From Fistularia commersonii (Eukaryota; Chordata; Actinopteri; Syngnathiformes; Fistulariidae), in assembly GCA_037954325.1 (NCBI GenBank), contig JBBMNZ010000018.1:14935001-14999000 (forward strand): a stretch of DNA of 64,000 nt, written 5' to 3'. The position numbers and the translations under genes are program-made. The notes under the pieces were generated by a model. That model was not told where the DNA came from and did not search any database. It saw nothing but the letters and a program-made list of their open reading frames with translations. Within the stretch, counting starts at the first letter, position 1. Every line of letters begins with the position of its first letter. Shown here in pieces: positions 25,001-36,540 of this stretch.

Positions 25001-28000
25001 CGGCCGGCCTCTTCTTGGAGGACGAGCTGGATGTGGTCGGCCGCGGCTCGGACGCCAGCCGGGACACGGAGCGCTGTTTCGAAGAGCTGCGAGCTTCGAC
25101 GAGACACAAGGCCGGCAGCTTGAAGGAGAAACCTCCGGATGAGCTGATCCTCCTGCTGCAGGACCAGTGCACCAACCCGTTCGCACCCGTGGCCGGCGTG
25201 GAGCACCCGAAGCCAAGCTCGGCGCCCAGCTCCTTCCTGCGTGTTGAAGAGAGAGACTGTTACAATGACTGCTACATGGCACTGGAGCACGGCAGGCAGT
25301 TCATGGACAACATGTCCGGTGGCAAAGTGGACGAAACACTAGTAAAAAGCACTTGTCTTCACCAGTGGCCAAAATGCAAATGTATGTGTTTTTGTCTCTT
25401 CCTCCTACTTTTACGTCTCGTTCCCTGACAGCAGACATCTGACAAGTCTCTTCTTTGTTTTTTTCCCCCCCTCCCAAAGCGGCAGACATGAACAAGCTAT
25501 TCTCTCAGGATGTCCTGCGGGTCTTGTTATCCCTCCAGCCTGTGCTGCAGGACACGGTTCAGAAAAAGAGGAGTGTGCGCTCCTGGGGCGTGCAAGGACC
25601 TCTCACCTGGCAACAATTCCACAAGATGGCCGGGAGGGGATCCTACGGTATGTGGAAACTCGGTCCTTCGTCTCACGCGGATGTTTTGGAACGTCTCGAT
25701 GGATCGTCAGTTTGTTTGTACAAGATTTCATCGTGCGTTTTCTGTGAAATGCAGGTACCGATGAGTCTCCTGAGCCACTGCCCATCCCTACCTTCTTGGT
25801 TGGCTACGAATACGACTTTGTGGTGCTGTCACCTTTTGGCTTGCCCTACTGGGAGAAGCTCCTCCTGGATCCCTTCGGCTCCCAAAGGGATGTGGGTTTT
25901 GTCGTGATCTGTCCAGAGAACGAGTCGCTGCTCTGCCGGGCCAAGACTTTCTTCAAGGATTTGAGCGCCATGTATGAGGTACGCAGATGGCAATAAATGA
26001 AAATCCGCCTTTACGCATGAGGTTTTTTTTTTGGTTTTTTTTCCCACATGTGTTACCATTTTCGTCTTGATTTTGTTGACAGGCTTGCCAGCTTGGGCAA
26101 CACAGGCCCATCTGCAAAAGTCACCCCGAGGGAATATTGAAGGTTGGAGCCACAGAAGGCAGGAGCATGACGGAGCAGCCCCTGAGCGACTGGTTTCATA
26201 AGATGGCTGCCAGAGATGGAAACAATGAGGCCTTTAATAAACTCAAACTCTTTGCTCAAGTTTTCCGCTATGATTTAGGTAAAAAAAAAATTTTTTTTTG
26301 CTCCCCATTCTAAAAAAAACACAGATTGAGGTCAAACTGTTTCGATTAACTATCTGTAAATGTGTCTTTTTCAGCTCCCTACCTGTCCGAGCAGTCTCTG
26401 GATAGCGCTCTTCTGTCCCAGCGCTGCACTACTGTGGCCTCCTCTTCCTCCCAGACCTCCAGTTCTTCCAGCACCTCCTCAGGACACCAGAGCACCAACA
26501 CTACCAGCACCAACCCTGCCCAGCCTGCTCAGGTCAACAGCACTCCTCCCTCGTCGTCCTCAGGATCCCAGTCTCTTGGGGGAATGACATCGGCCAAGTC
26601 GGGCTCCTACGCTCCGTTCGGGACGGCGGCGTTGCAGGGCGGCAACTCTCAGAACGGACCCCAGCTGAACCCGCAGGGCTCCGGAGCTCCGGCAGAGAAC
26701 GGACCCGCTCCCAACCAGCCTCAAGGCCCCGCCGAGACACCGGAGAGGTGGGTCGTCACTGCGAAAATGTTGAGAGATAAAGTTTTCTAAATTCATCTAA
26801 CGTGTTCACTTTCTGCGAACGTTTCTTTTTCTATTCTCGGGTTTAAGAGTGGATCTCCCTCAGCTACGAGTTAGTCTGATCCTTAAACGTGTGCAGTTAA
26901 ACAAAAAAGCTTTACCAAAGTGGTCTGGAGCCTCGCACCTTGAGAATTTCAATGAAAAGAAAATGTGTTTGAAACCGCGTTTCTAAGCTCCATATCCAGG
27001 TCAACAGACAGGTTATGTTAAAAAAAAAAAAAAAAAAAAAAAAAGTGCTACTTTGCTCTTCGTCAGTTGCCGTGTCATTTAAAACCTGTACTTTGGCAAC
27101 TTCAGGTGTTCTTGTTTGTAACCAAACAATAGTGTCAGTGACGTTCGTTCCGTTCGATGTTCTTCTCTTGAACTAAACGGTCTTCTGCTGTCCATTATCA
27201 CCTATACTGTGTCTCAAATCAAAGTGATTTAGAATTGATGGTGACAGTTTGTTAATCCCTGTCTGCAGATTAGCAAACTGACGTGAATGACGAAATTACC
27301 CAGGTTTGAATGTAATGACTGTCATGTGCTGAAAATGCACGGCGTTATAGCCGATAATAAAATTTAAAGGCACTTAATAGTTTATAATCGCCGATGTTAT
27401 GGTCGCTTTAATGGCTCACTTAAGTATCCGCCTTTTCCCAACAGCACAATGGAGAGAGACAAAGTGGGCAAGCCGACAGACGGAGAATCCCACGCCGTGT
27501 CTTACCCGCCTGCCATCGTGGTCTACATCGTGGATCCCTTCAGCTACGCAGATGCAGACCGGGAGGTCCACTCCAGCACCTACACCCTGGGCCTGTTGCA
27601 CTGCTACTTGGAGATGCTCCAGTTCCTTCCTGCTCACATCAGGAATGCCGTCTCGGTGCAGGTACGTGTCAACGTCGCACTTTTTTTTTTTTTCTTTTTT
27701 CTCCCCCCCTGCTCACACTGGAGAGGCCTCAAAGCCCCGAAATGCGGCTCGGGACCGATTTGCCGGCGTGACACGACAAGGAGATGAGGGAGCAGCAGAC
27801 TCATCAGGCTGTTAGACGTGGATACTGTCTGTTGGTCCTGAAGTGACACCACAGCTGTCTGTCATTAACAGTTCACCCACCGCCGCCCCTCCTCTGTGGG
27901 ACGGAACAGGAAAGCTTGCACAGGAGACGTAGAGGTTTAAAAAAAAAAAAAGCGCGGTTTGCCGTGCTGTGGAATCACACTGGACATTTTCAGGATGCTA

Positions 28001-28299
28001 TCACTAGTACTTGGAAACGGTTTTTAACCGATCTTCCCGTCAGTCACTCATCACCGGCCGCCTCATTTGTTTAAAACGCCGTAAACCAGCCATCTGTGAC
28101 GGCACGATGGATTTACCGATTTGCCTTCAATGCTTTTTCACTGCCTCTGCCCTGTTTTTTAGAGAATTAAAATCCCACTCGTCATGGCTTAGACATGGTT
28201 TGACATGTGTGGGCACCAGCTGAAGCTGACAACTAGAAAAACTGCTTTGCTTTGGAACCAGAAGAAGCATTTGTCCAAACGTGTCCTGAACACAGAACT

Positions 28300-28333
<34 letters not shown>

Positions 28334-30856
28334 TCTTCCCTTTCGACCAGATCGTTCCATGTCAGTATCTACTGCAGCCGGTGCACAGTGGGGAACGTCA
28401 CCTCTACAGCCAGCACCTCAAGTCGCTGGCCTTCTCTGTGTTCACCCAGTGTCGTCGCCCACTGCCCAGTTCCACCAACTTCAAGGCCCTGACAGGCTTT
28501 GGCCCCGGTCTTGCTATCGACATGGCGCTCAAGAACCCAGAGGCGAGTTCAGCTCCGAAACGGCCGTGGCGCCGGAGCCCGTGTCGTCGCGTCCCACGTT
28601 CGTTTTGTTCTTTCTTCTGAAACTGAACTTTCACGCGCTCGTTTGCAACCGCAGAGACCAGAATGTCTGCGTCTTTACACACCGCCGTTCATCTTGGCTC
28701 CGGTGAAAGACAAGCAGACCGAGCTCGGAGAGACGTTCGGAGAGGCCTCCCAGAAGTACAACGTCCTGTTTGTGGGCTACTGCCTGTCCCATGACCAGCG
28801 CTGGCTGCTGGCGTCCTGCACTGACCAACACGGAGAACTGCTGGAGACCTGCATCATCAGCATCGACGTACCAAACAGGTAACGCACGGACATCCGGTGT
28901 TGCCGACGCGTCCGGTTGAGTCGTTCACCGACTGATTGTCTACGGTTTCCGACTACCTGTTGCTCCAGGGCTCGCAGAAAAATGGGTTCTGCCAGGCGGT
29001 TGGGGTTGCAGAAGCTCTGGGACTGGTGTCTGGGCCTCGTGCAGGTGACATCACTGCCATGGAGGGTGGTGATTGGCCGGCTCGGTAGGATGGGACACGG
29101 CGAATTGAGAGGTACCGGATATGTCCGCGACTCGGCCGTTTACCCCGAAAGCATTCGTGAACGCACACTGACGGTCTCCTCACATGACTCTCGCTTCAGA
29201 CTGGAGTATTCTGCTGAGCAGGAGGAACCTGCAGTCCCTCAGCAAGCGTCTGAAGGAGACATGCAGGATGTGTGGCATCTCTGCGGCTGACACCCCCAGC
29301 ATTCTCAGCGCTTGTCTGGTTGCAATGGAGCCCCAAGGCTCTTTCGTCATCATGCCAGGTTAAAAAAAGAAAAAGAAAAATTAACTCAGTGTAGAGAATT
29401 TCCAGCCGTTCAAACCGTTTTTTTTCCCTCCCTTCTGTGTGTGTCCGTGCAGATTCTGTGTCCACGGGCTCAGTGTTTGGTCGCAGCACTACACTCAACA
29501 TGCAGACATCGCAGCTGAGCACACCTCAGGACACGTCCTGCACGCACATCCTGGTGTTCCCCACCTCTGCCATGGTGCAGGTCAACACCAACACGTCTGA
29601 ACCCATCGACATCAACTTCAACCCCATTAACCCCGGTATGTACATGCCGACATGGATGCTAAGAATAGTACCTTATTTTGTTTTTTGTTTTTTTTTTTTT
29701 TTTTCATTTTGGCTTGGCTAAAATCGGGAGTTGCTCCGTCAGCCAAAACGCCTGCAACAGTTGAGCGTCAGATAACTGTCGCTTTGCTTGTTTGTGCTTC
29801 CCCCCCCCCTGCAGATGGATCTGATGGAATGGGCATCTTTGACCTGTTTGACAATGACATGGTAGACCAAGACCTCATCAACATCCTGCCCAACTCCCCG
29901 ACCACCTCCCCCGTCCACTCTCCCGGCTCCCACTATCACCAAGGGGGAGATGGAAGCAAGGTCACTTACTCTTAACAATTTTTTAAATGCGACTCCGTTG
30001 CAGCGTTGATACTCTGCCGTCACGACTGTGGCCAGAATGAATGTGCCTGGAGCACTTAGTTACCATCTTTGAATCGGCACAAACGATTGTTGAAAGGCGC
30101 AGATCACAAAATGTGATCAAATTCTCGTGACAGCAACTCACACGGACAAATAGTCGCAATTGCATTTGTAAAGTCCAACGCTTATTTACCTCCAGGGCCA
30201 AAGCGCAGATCGCATGGAGTCGCACGAGGAGGCCCTGAACATCCTCCAGCAGCCGATGGCCCTCGGCTACTTCGTCTCCACCGCCAAGGCTGGACCACTG
30301 CCCGACTGGTTCTGGTCAGCCTGCCCTCAAGCCCAGAACCAGTGCCCGCTCTTCCTCAAGGTACGTGTTGATTTTGGAGAAGGTCCTGTGATAACGGATC
30401 AGGTCTGACGAGACAAAACACAAAAACGGCCTTTCAATGCTTTGTGTTTAGTTTTTCTTTTTTGTGTGTGTGGAAAAATGAAACGTGTGTTCTTTCACCA
30501 GGCTTCCCTACACTTGCACGTGTCTTCTGTCCAATCAGACGAGCTTCTGCACAGTAAACACTCCCACCCTCTGGACTCCAACCACACCTCTGATGTGCTC
30601 AGGTGCCCTCACAGACTTCTTCATGTTTGCACAGCCATGTATTCAACACCAAACCTATGTTGTTGTTTTTTTTTCCCCCTCCGTTCCTTGTCTAATATTG
30701 CCGTTCTCCTCCCTTGATTTCAGATTTGTGCTAGAGCAATACAACGCCCTCTCCTGGCTGACGTGCGATCCCGCGACCCAGGACCGGCGCTCCTGTCTGC
30801 CGGTCCACTTCGTGGTTCTCACCCAGATGTACAACTTTATCATGAACATGTTCTAA
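14016..30856 (+). CDS. med13: Mediator complex subunit 13
   Basis: MED13 is the large Mediator kinase-module subunit that links CDK8/cyclin C/MED12 to core Mediator in the nucleus. Thirty exons: 14016-14081, 15142-15376, 16628-16796, 19308-19453, 19556-19753, 21013-21207, 21291-21447, 21535-21642, 21725-22435, 22525-22741, 23067-23091, 23214-23335, 23522-23612, 23700-23896, 23984-24171, 24492-25381, 25480-25647, 25755-25978, 26083-26278, 26375-26747, 27445-27661, 28351-28542, 28655-28878, 28969-29111, 29200-29358, 29453-29635, 29815-29960, 30196-30360, 30502-30602, 30724-30856. All phases agree: 2,112 residues (human about 2,174). The N-terminus (VPNGASLEDCHSNLF) and FVWQGPTSSPILFPVTEEDP favour MED13 over MED13L. 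The Fbw7 degron TPPTSPEE starts at Thr326. Exon 20 is a Ser/Thr/Gly linker; exons 21-30 encode the C-terminal MID/PIWI-like half. Intron 22 uses a GC donor; exon 11 is 25 nt. Confidence 0.97.
18749..18781. repeat. Poly(T) tract in MED13 intron 3
   Basis: This is a run of about 33 T residues. Similar tracts occur in other MED13 introns at 28302-28332 (T) and 27020-27044 (A). Confidence 0.9.
18950..19010. repeat. (GTGC)n tetranucleotide microsatellite
   Basis: About 13 repeats of GTGC/CGTG grade into GTGTGT within MED13 intron 3. Plus-strand C and CA runs follow at 19199-19228, just before exon 4. Confidence 0.93.
20109..20151. other. Long perfect-type hairpin in MED13 intron 5
   Basis: GTGGTTTATGAATCCTGTAT (20109-20128) is followed after four bases by ATACAGGATCATAAACCAC (20133-20151). 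The arms are complementary apart from one extra A. The result is a ~19 bp stem with a 4-base loop. It may be a palindromic mobile-element remnant; I do not recognise a microRNA. Confidence 0.7.
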
Positions 30857-31650
30857 ATAGTCACGGGTTCGAGCTGTTGAGACTCGACCCATGGAATCAT
30901 GGATTTTACCGCTATAAAGTATCTGACACTCAACAGGACCTCGCACTCCGTCAGGCTTAAAGGTGGAGGAAGCACCTCCCCCCGGCTTCACCCCGATGTC
31001 TCACTCGACGACCGCAAGTTTCCAATCAATCAGATGCCAAGAACCCATTTTAGCATTTTGGATGATCAAGGGAGGTTTCATAATGGAGAATAAATTGTCT
31101 TTTTAATGACTGTAGATTGCAATCTATGAAATTTTATCTTAATGAAATGCCTGCATATATTTATTGTAAGTTTTTAAATGTGGAATTTTTAATGCTTAAT
31201 ATCTTTTATATATTACAAATCCTAGAGGGTGTGTACATCTCACTGTAAAGGAATTGGTTTAAAAAGTGTAATTTTCTCACTTACCACACAGAAAAAAAAA
31301 AAACCTGTTCAAGTGAATTTGCTGTAGATTGCTTTTAGAATATTATTTTTTCAAAGGGTACAAACCTTTTTATTGCCATGCTGTAAAAATGAAGTAAAAA
31401 AGCTGGCCTGGGCATTTGCGTCCCACCCAATGAGTGGATGAGACTTACCTCTCTGTCTGCTTTGGCTCCAGAGTCTCTCGCACAGTAACTCAATGAGCTC
31501 TGAAGAGGAATTAAAAGGTACATTGTCAGATTATATATTTTATATAACAGATTTAGGTAATTGTGTATGTATATGTGTACATATAATTGTGTGCCGCTAC
31601 TGATGGTGCAGCTTCTGTTTTAGGAATAAAGTGTGTCTACCTTATCTTCG
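30857..31650 (+). other. MED13 3' untranslated region
   Basis: AT-rich sequence follows the MED13 stop codon. Poly(A) signals AATAAA are present at 31089-31094 and 31625-31630. The second is followed by a GT/T-rich downstream stretch, so a transcript end near 31650 is likely. The use of each signal is inference. Confidence 0.6.
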
Positions 31651-33980
31651 CCGTTTCACCGCTCTTATTGTGAAATTACAAGTCTGAAGTCTGGAATATG
31701 TTTGGTTTGAAACATGCTGGGCTTTACTCTACAAAATGCAACTTGTTTAATTTCTTAAGATGTTTTCCTGCCCTCCAGATTTGACCTACATTCTGATTTT
31801 AGGCCGTATGTTCTCCAAATCCTGATGACACACGCAAAGAGGTTCGATAGCAGCTTGCACAGTTTGTGGTGCAGACGAGTTCTTTTGTTATGAAATAAGC
31901 GCCACAAGAGATTAACCACCAACACAGCATTTTAATTGCCCTTTGCAACAGAACAATTTGTAATGCTGAGCATCGGTTTGGGCTTTTGTTCACAGCCATA
32001 TGTTGGGACTGAACAGGCAGGAAAACAAAAAGTAAAATAGTGTGGGATTTTCTGCTCAGTTTGAGGCATTGCAGGAAAAAACAGCAACATCAAAATTCAT
32101 TGACTGTGACTTAAAAGAGAGAATGTTAGTTATTATGATAATAAATAAACACTCATTGATCCCAAACAGACTTAGCATAAAGGCAGCAGTGAAGGCAACA
32201 TGGGCGAGATGTGTAATTTAATGTTTCAGAAAGCCAGGAATCCTAAAGACAAAGTCAAACAGTCAAAGCCAAAACAAATACACTTCAGTTCAACTAATGG
32301 AACAAAGGAAAACAACTTCAAATAAATAAAGGCGTTTAAAAAAGCTCATAAAAAGAGCGAGGCCTCCTCAAAGATGTGCGACGCGCAGAGAACCGCATCA
32401 TCTGGATGGCTCAGAGCGATGAAGTCTTGTAATGTTTCAATTATTGATTAGAAAGCCTCTGCTGCAGTCAATTCCAACGCCTCTGGACCAGAAATGCACG
32501 CACAATAAAAAAAAAATATATATATATGTATATATGTATATATACATATATATATAAATTTTTGGCAGAGCATTCTTACAATTGCTTCGCCACTGAAGCT
32601 GGAAGAAATTTATATTTATATCCATATTAATTAATTTGCTTTATTTTCCACTTCAAAACAAAGAGCATTTATGTTGTTTTTCATTGCCATGTGTTCTTTA
32701 CATAAAATGTAAAGCAATATAATATTGCTAAAAAAGAAATTGAGAAACTCCAAATAGGCTCTATTTGTCCAAATAGAGCCTAAACCCCATGGAAGAAAGT
32801 GAATATAAGAAAATAAAAGATTTGGGTGAATTTTGTTTTCATTTGTGTGTATGAACAGGATAATAAAATCAGAATATGAAAAGATTTGTACGAAGGTTTG
32901 ATGTGAACCAGCTCACAGAATACAAATAAGAACATGAACTGCAACATAATAAAAACTGACAATAATTCCTTAGGGGGAAATATTTTCAATGTCTCCATAA
33001 CCAAAGACACAAAGTAAGATTCTGAGAGGTAAATTCAACATGTGTTATATTTAAAAAAAAATCTCAAAATATAAACCAAAAAAATTTAAATAAAGAACTC
33101 TAGAATGGTATACTGATAGAAATAACTCTTCTTTACAAATACAAGCTCTTTTTTCTTGGAAAAAACAAAAAACAAACATTAATCATCCTGCCTCTTCTGT
33201 ATCAGAAAATCCTTTTTTGACTAAATATAACTTCCTATCTTGTGAATTAATAAATGTCAACAACTGAACGGAAGCCGCATAACACACAAACTAATTTGAC
33301 CTACATTTTTCTGTTGACAAACAAATAAGGATGATTTTTTGAAATTATGTTGCGCAAAAAGAAGCGTAATTACGGCGCGCGACTGCTTGAGTGACGTAAT
33401 GCTCTGAACAAAGCGCAAGACAAATTAAGTACACGCTTAATGGGTCTGTGAAACATAATGACAACCGGACATATTTAAAAAAAATAAATACAAAATAAAA
33501 AAACAAAACGTACAGGCCCTAAACAGAGGACAAATCTGTGGAAAAGAGGATGTTTTGTCAACCTGACGTAAGTTTGGCTAACGAAGTCAGAGCAGCAGGT
33601 GTTTGCTAATGACGTTAGCAGGGCTTCACTAAACGACTCGCCGTCCCGTTTTACTAAATTCATATATTATTTTATCGATATTGAATACTGAATTACATAC
33701 CTTATTTTGGCTGTCTTCTGTTTATTTGTTATCAAAAATTGACTCTTATACAAAATGGACTTTGAAGAATCAATGGACTTCCGCCTACCGGAAGTTCGCG
33801 TTTTTATTTTGTAGTCTTTGCGGGCATTTCCGGTCTCGAGAGCAAGAGGCTGTGGACAAGAACCTCAGCTGGAGGAGCTCACAGGGAGAAGACAGAGTTG
33901 GAGCAATGATACACTTCCTGCCAAAATGCAGGCTGGTTTTATAAAAGCATTGACTTTTAATATCATAAAACAGTAAAAGC
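31651..33980. other. AT-rich intergenic interval
   Basis: No gene was recognised. It includes an (AT)/(ATGT) run near 32515-32557. It also has a 13 bp perfect inverted repeat, TAGGCTCTATTTG (32755-32767) against CAAATAGAGCCTA (32770-32782) with a 2-base loop. Near 33778-33840 there are clustered CCGGAAGT-type ETS motifs that could mark a promoter for the downstream gene. Confidence 0.45.
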
Positions 33981-33984
33981 TTCA

Positions 33985-34555
33985 AATACCTGGGTGTCCA
34001 CAAAAGAATGAGAACCTCACCTGGTCCCTCAACAGCACGCAGACGTTCAGGAGGGCTCAAATAAGAATAAGAATAAGAATAAGAATAAGAACAACTTTAT
34101 TTATCCCAAAGAAAATTGTTGTGCCAGTTTCAAGTAAAACATAACAATAATAAATAATCGTAGGAAATTGTATAAACAGTATAATAAAGGGGGGAGAATA
34201 AGAAATACAAATAAAACTATAAGGTGTCAAAGTAACAAGTCAAGGCTATAAAGTGTCTCAAGGTCTTAAGTACAAAAGTGGCTGTACTTCCTGAGGAGGC
34301 CAACCATTTCTAAGATCTCCCCAAGAACTCTTCCTACTCGACAGCCATCGGACTTCTAAACAGCTGACTCTCATTCTTCTTTCTGCAACTCCTGCCTTTC
34401 AAACTGTACTCATCGTCACCAACACCGTTCATATTTATAATGTTTACACTAACTATTTATTGTCAGTACAAATCCAAATGCACTATGGACAGCAAAGGGA
34501 GAATTTCACATTTCCACTCTGTACATATGACAATAAAAATATTGAATCTTGACAA
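33985..34555 (+). mobile_element. LINE 3' end interrupted by a second LINE tail
   Basis: The outer element shows 'cttcaaatacctgggtgtcc...cctggtccctcaacagcac' (coding-like YLGVHKN...LTWSLNS) and resumes at 34268 with 'gtacttcctgaggaggcc'. It ends in 'gacaataaaaatattgaatc'. This matches the reverse-transcriptase C-terminus and 3'UTR of L2/CR1-type LINEs. It is split by an inverted copy of the TTCTTA-tailed element at about 34055-34265. Confidence 0.65.
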
Positions 34556-35219
34556 TAAGCCTTCTTTTGTAGCCAAGCAAGGCCTCTCTGCAGACCACCC
34601 ACTGTTCACTTGGCTCAGCTGCTTCATGTTTTTCCTCCTGCAGCTCGATGATGCCGATTGAGCTCTGGTTCTGCTAAACATCACGGTGAAGCACCCTCCT
34701 GATGCAGAACGTGCACGTCACAGCGGTAGCGTCAACATGCTTGAAAACTTCGGCTTTGTCATTATGCTGGACGGCAAATGCGCGCGAGAGGATCATTTCA
34801 ATACCACCTGAATAAGAATTGAAAATCACAAACACAAAAAAATGTTTAAAAAAACAAGTCAGCTGACTTGTCTCGAAGCAGGTAGATTGGAGATGGTCAG
34901 AATTAGATGGAAATAAATTGTAACAAAAATATGAATCTGTCTCAACTGAGAGCTTTGCTTTAACTTGTGTTGCAAACTACAGGCGCAAAATGTGAAAAAA
35001 GGTGGTTCTCCACCCATCGCGGAAACGCAAAATTCTGCTCCTCGTCAATGAATGGATGTTGGTGTGACAGGGTGACAGCTGTCCCAGTCAGTCATTCATT
35101 ATCTGCACGGCTTATCCTGCACTCAGGGAAGCAGCAGCTTCTTCCACCTGTCAGACCAGCAGCCAGTCAATCACGGGATCGCAACCATTCAAAAATTTGG
35201 ACCATTTAAAGCAACTCAT
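34556..35219. other. Intergenic repeat-bearing interval
   Basis: Positions 35085-35190 hold another copy of the common fish repeat seen at 150-290. No gene was recognised. Confidence 0.4.
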
Positions 35220-35225
35220 ATTGTT

Positions 35226-35845
35226 CCTGGGGCCACACACGGCTTAATTTGATGTCAAGGGGGCCGGACCAGTAAAATCATAACATAGAAGTAACACTAA
35301 GTCCCAGTTTTTCCTAAAATTTAAACAGGTTAAATGCTAAAAATCTTCATATGTTATGAACTGTTCCTCTGAAAAAATACATGACGAATTAATTTGAAAA
35401 ATGAATATTGAAAAAGAATTGAAAATATTGTTCAGTAAAAAGAGTGAAAAGATTTGCCACTAGAATTTATTAGAAAATGGTTTGGTAGCCTGCATAAGAG
35501 GAGGTATAAAGTTTACAAAGCTAATGGTGGCTATTCTGGTTATTAAATCAATCTTTTTTATTTTACCCACTTTTTGGTATCATTTTGTGGTTTTTATTGA
35601 AATAAGAAAAGAAAAGATCGTTTTACCTCGATGTTTTATCAAAAAATCATTTTGTTTACAAATTTTGAAGCAAAAAAAATACATTTCAAAGTGACTTTTT
35701 TATTTAAATCCACTGTATAAAACCCCCAGATTCAAGTGAGAAAAAAACACATGGGCTGCACTAACAAAAAAGTTTGATTTCAGGCAGAGGGGCCCATAAA
35801 ATATTGTTCTACGGGGCCACAATTGGTCCCCTGATTTAGAGTCTC
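35226..35845. mobile_element. Degraded hAT-like element
   Basis: It shares 'gccggaccagtaaaatcata' and 'aaaatacatgacga' with the complete hAT-like element at 40712-41385, in the same order. Clear terminal repeats are missing, so this copy is truncated or diverged. Confidence 0.6.
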
Positions 35846-36540
35846 CAGTGAACCCTCCTGCATTTTTGTGGACTGTGGGAGGAACCCGTGCAGAAAAGAG
35901 GAGAACATGGAAACCTCACACAGCGGCCTTCATCTCTCGAACCACCACGCTATTTTCGTCTGAGCCAGTGGAACGTAAACACGATCTGTTATTGATTGAC
36001 AGGTGAATAATAAAGTCTCCGAGGTTCCCGGAGCGTACGTTAAATTACTGTCATCACTGACACACCAGCCGCTTGTGGATGATTGATGATGATATATGAC
36101 ATTAAAATCATATTTTAGACCCTGCAGTTGTGTGTGCAAAATAAAGTCACTCCCATATAACTCTTCCTTGCTTTCATTTTTCGATTTATCCAGCAGCTCC
36201 GTGCGTGACGCGTTTTACCCGCAGGCGTAAAAGGCCGACAATCCGAGTCCGGAAGGCGCGCGTTCCTCGAAAGGTGCGTCGGCTTTAACTCTGCACTAAT
36301 AAAAGGATTTGGGCGGTTTGTGAGAATGGGATTAGCTAATAGAGGAGAACATGTCATCCCAAAACCTCATCCAATCACCGTCTTATGTTCCGCTTAATGG
36401 GATCCAATTAAAGGGTAGCCCAATTTGTCTGGGACCATCCGGGGCAGCCAGCATGACGCCAAATCAGACTTAAATGAGAGCTGCTTTAGTATTTACAAGC
36501 ATTTCAACAGGAGGCCGGGAGCGGGTGTGTTCGTTTGCAG

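Noticed and set aside
24598..25290. Minus-strand 230-codon open frame
   Set aside because: It is exactly antisense to MED13 exon 16, a GC-rich coding exon; no splice signals or family similarity.
36214..36271. Possible still earlier AUTS2-like exon with a GAAAG|gtgcgt donor
   Set aside because: The basic RRKRP-type reading is tempting, but the acceptor is weak and two frames are equally possible.
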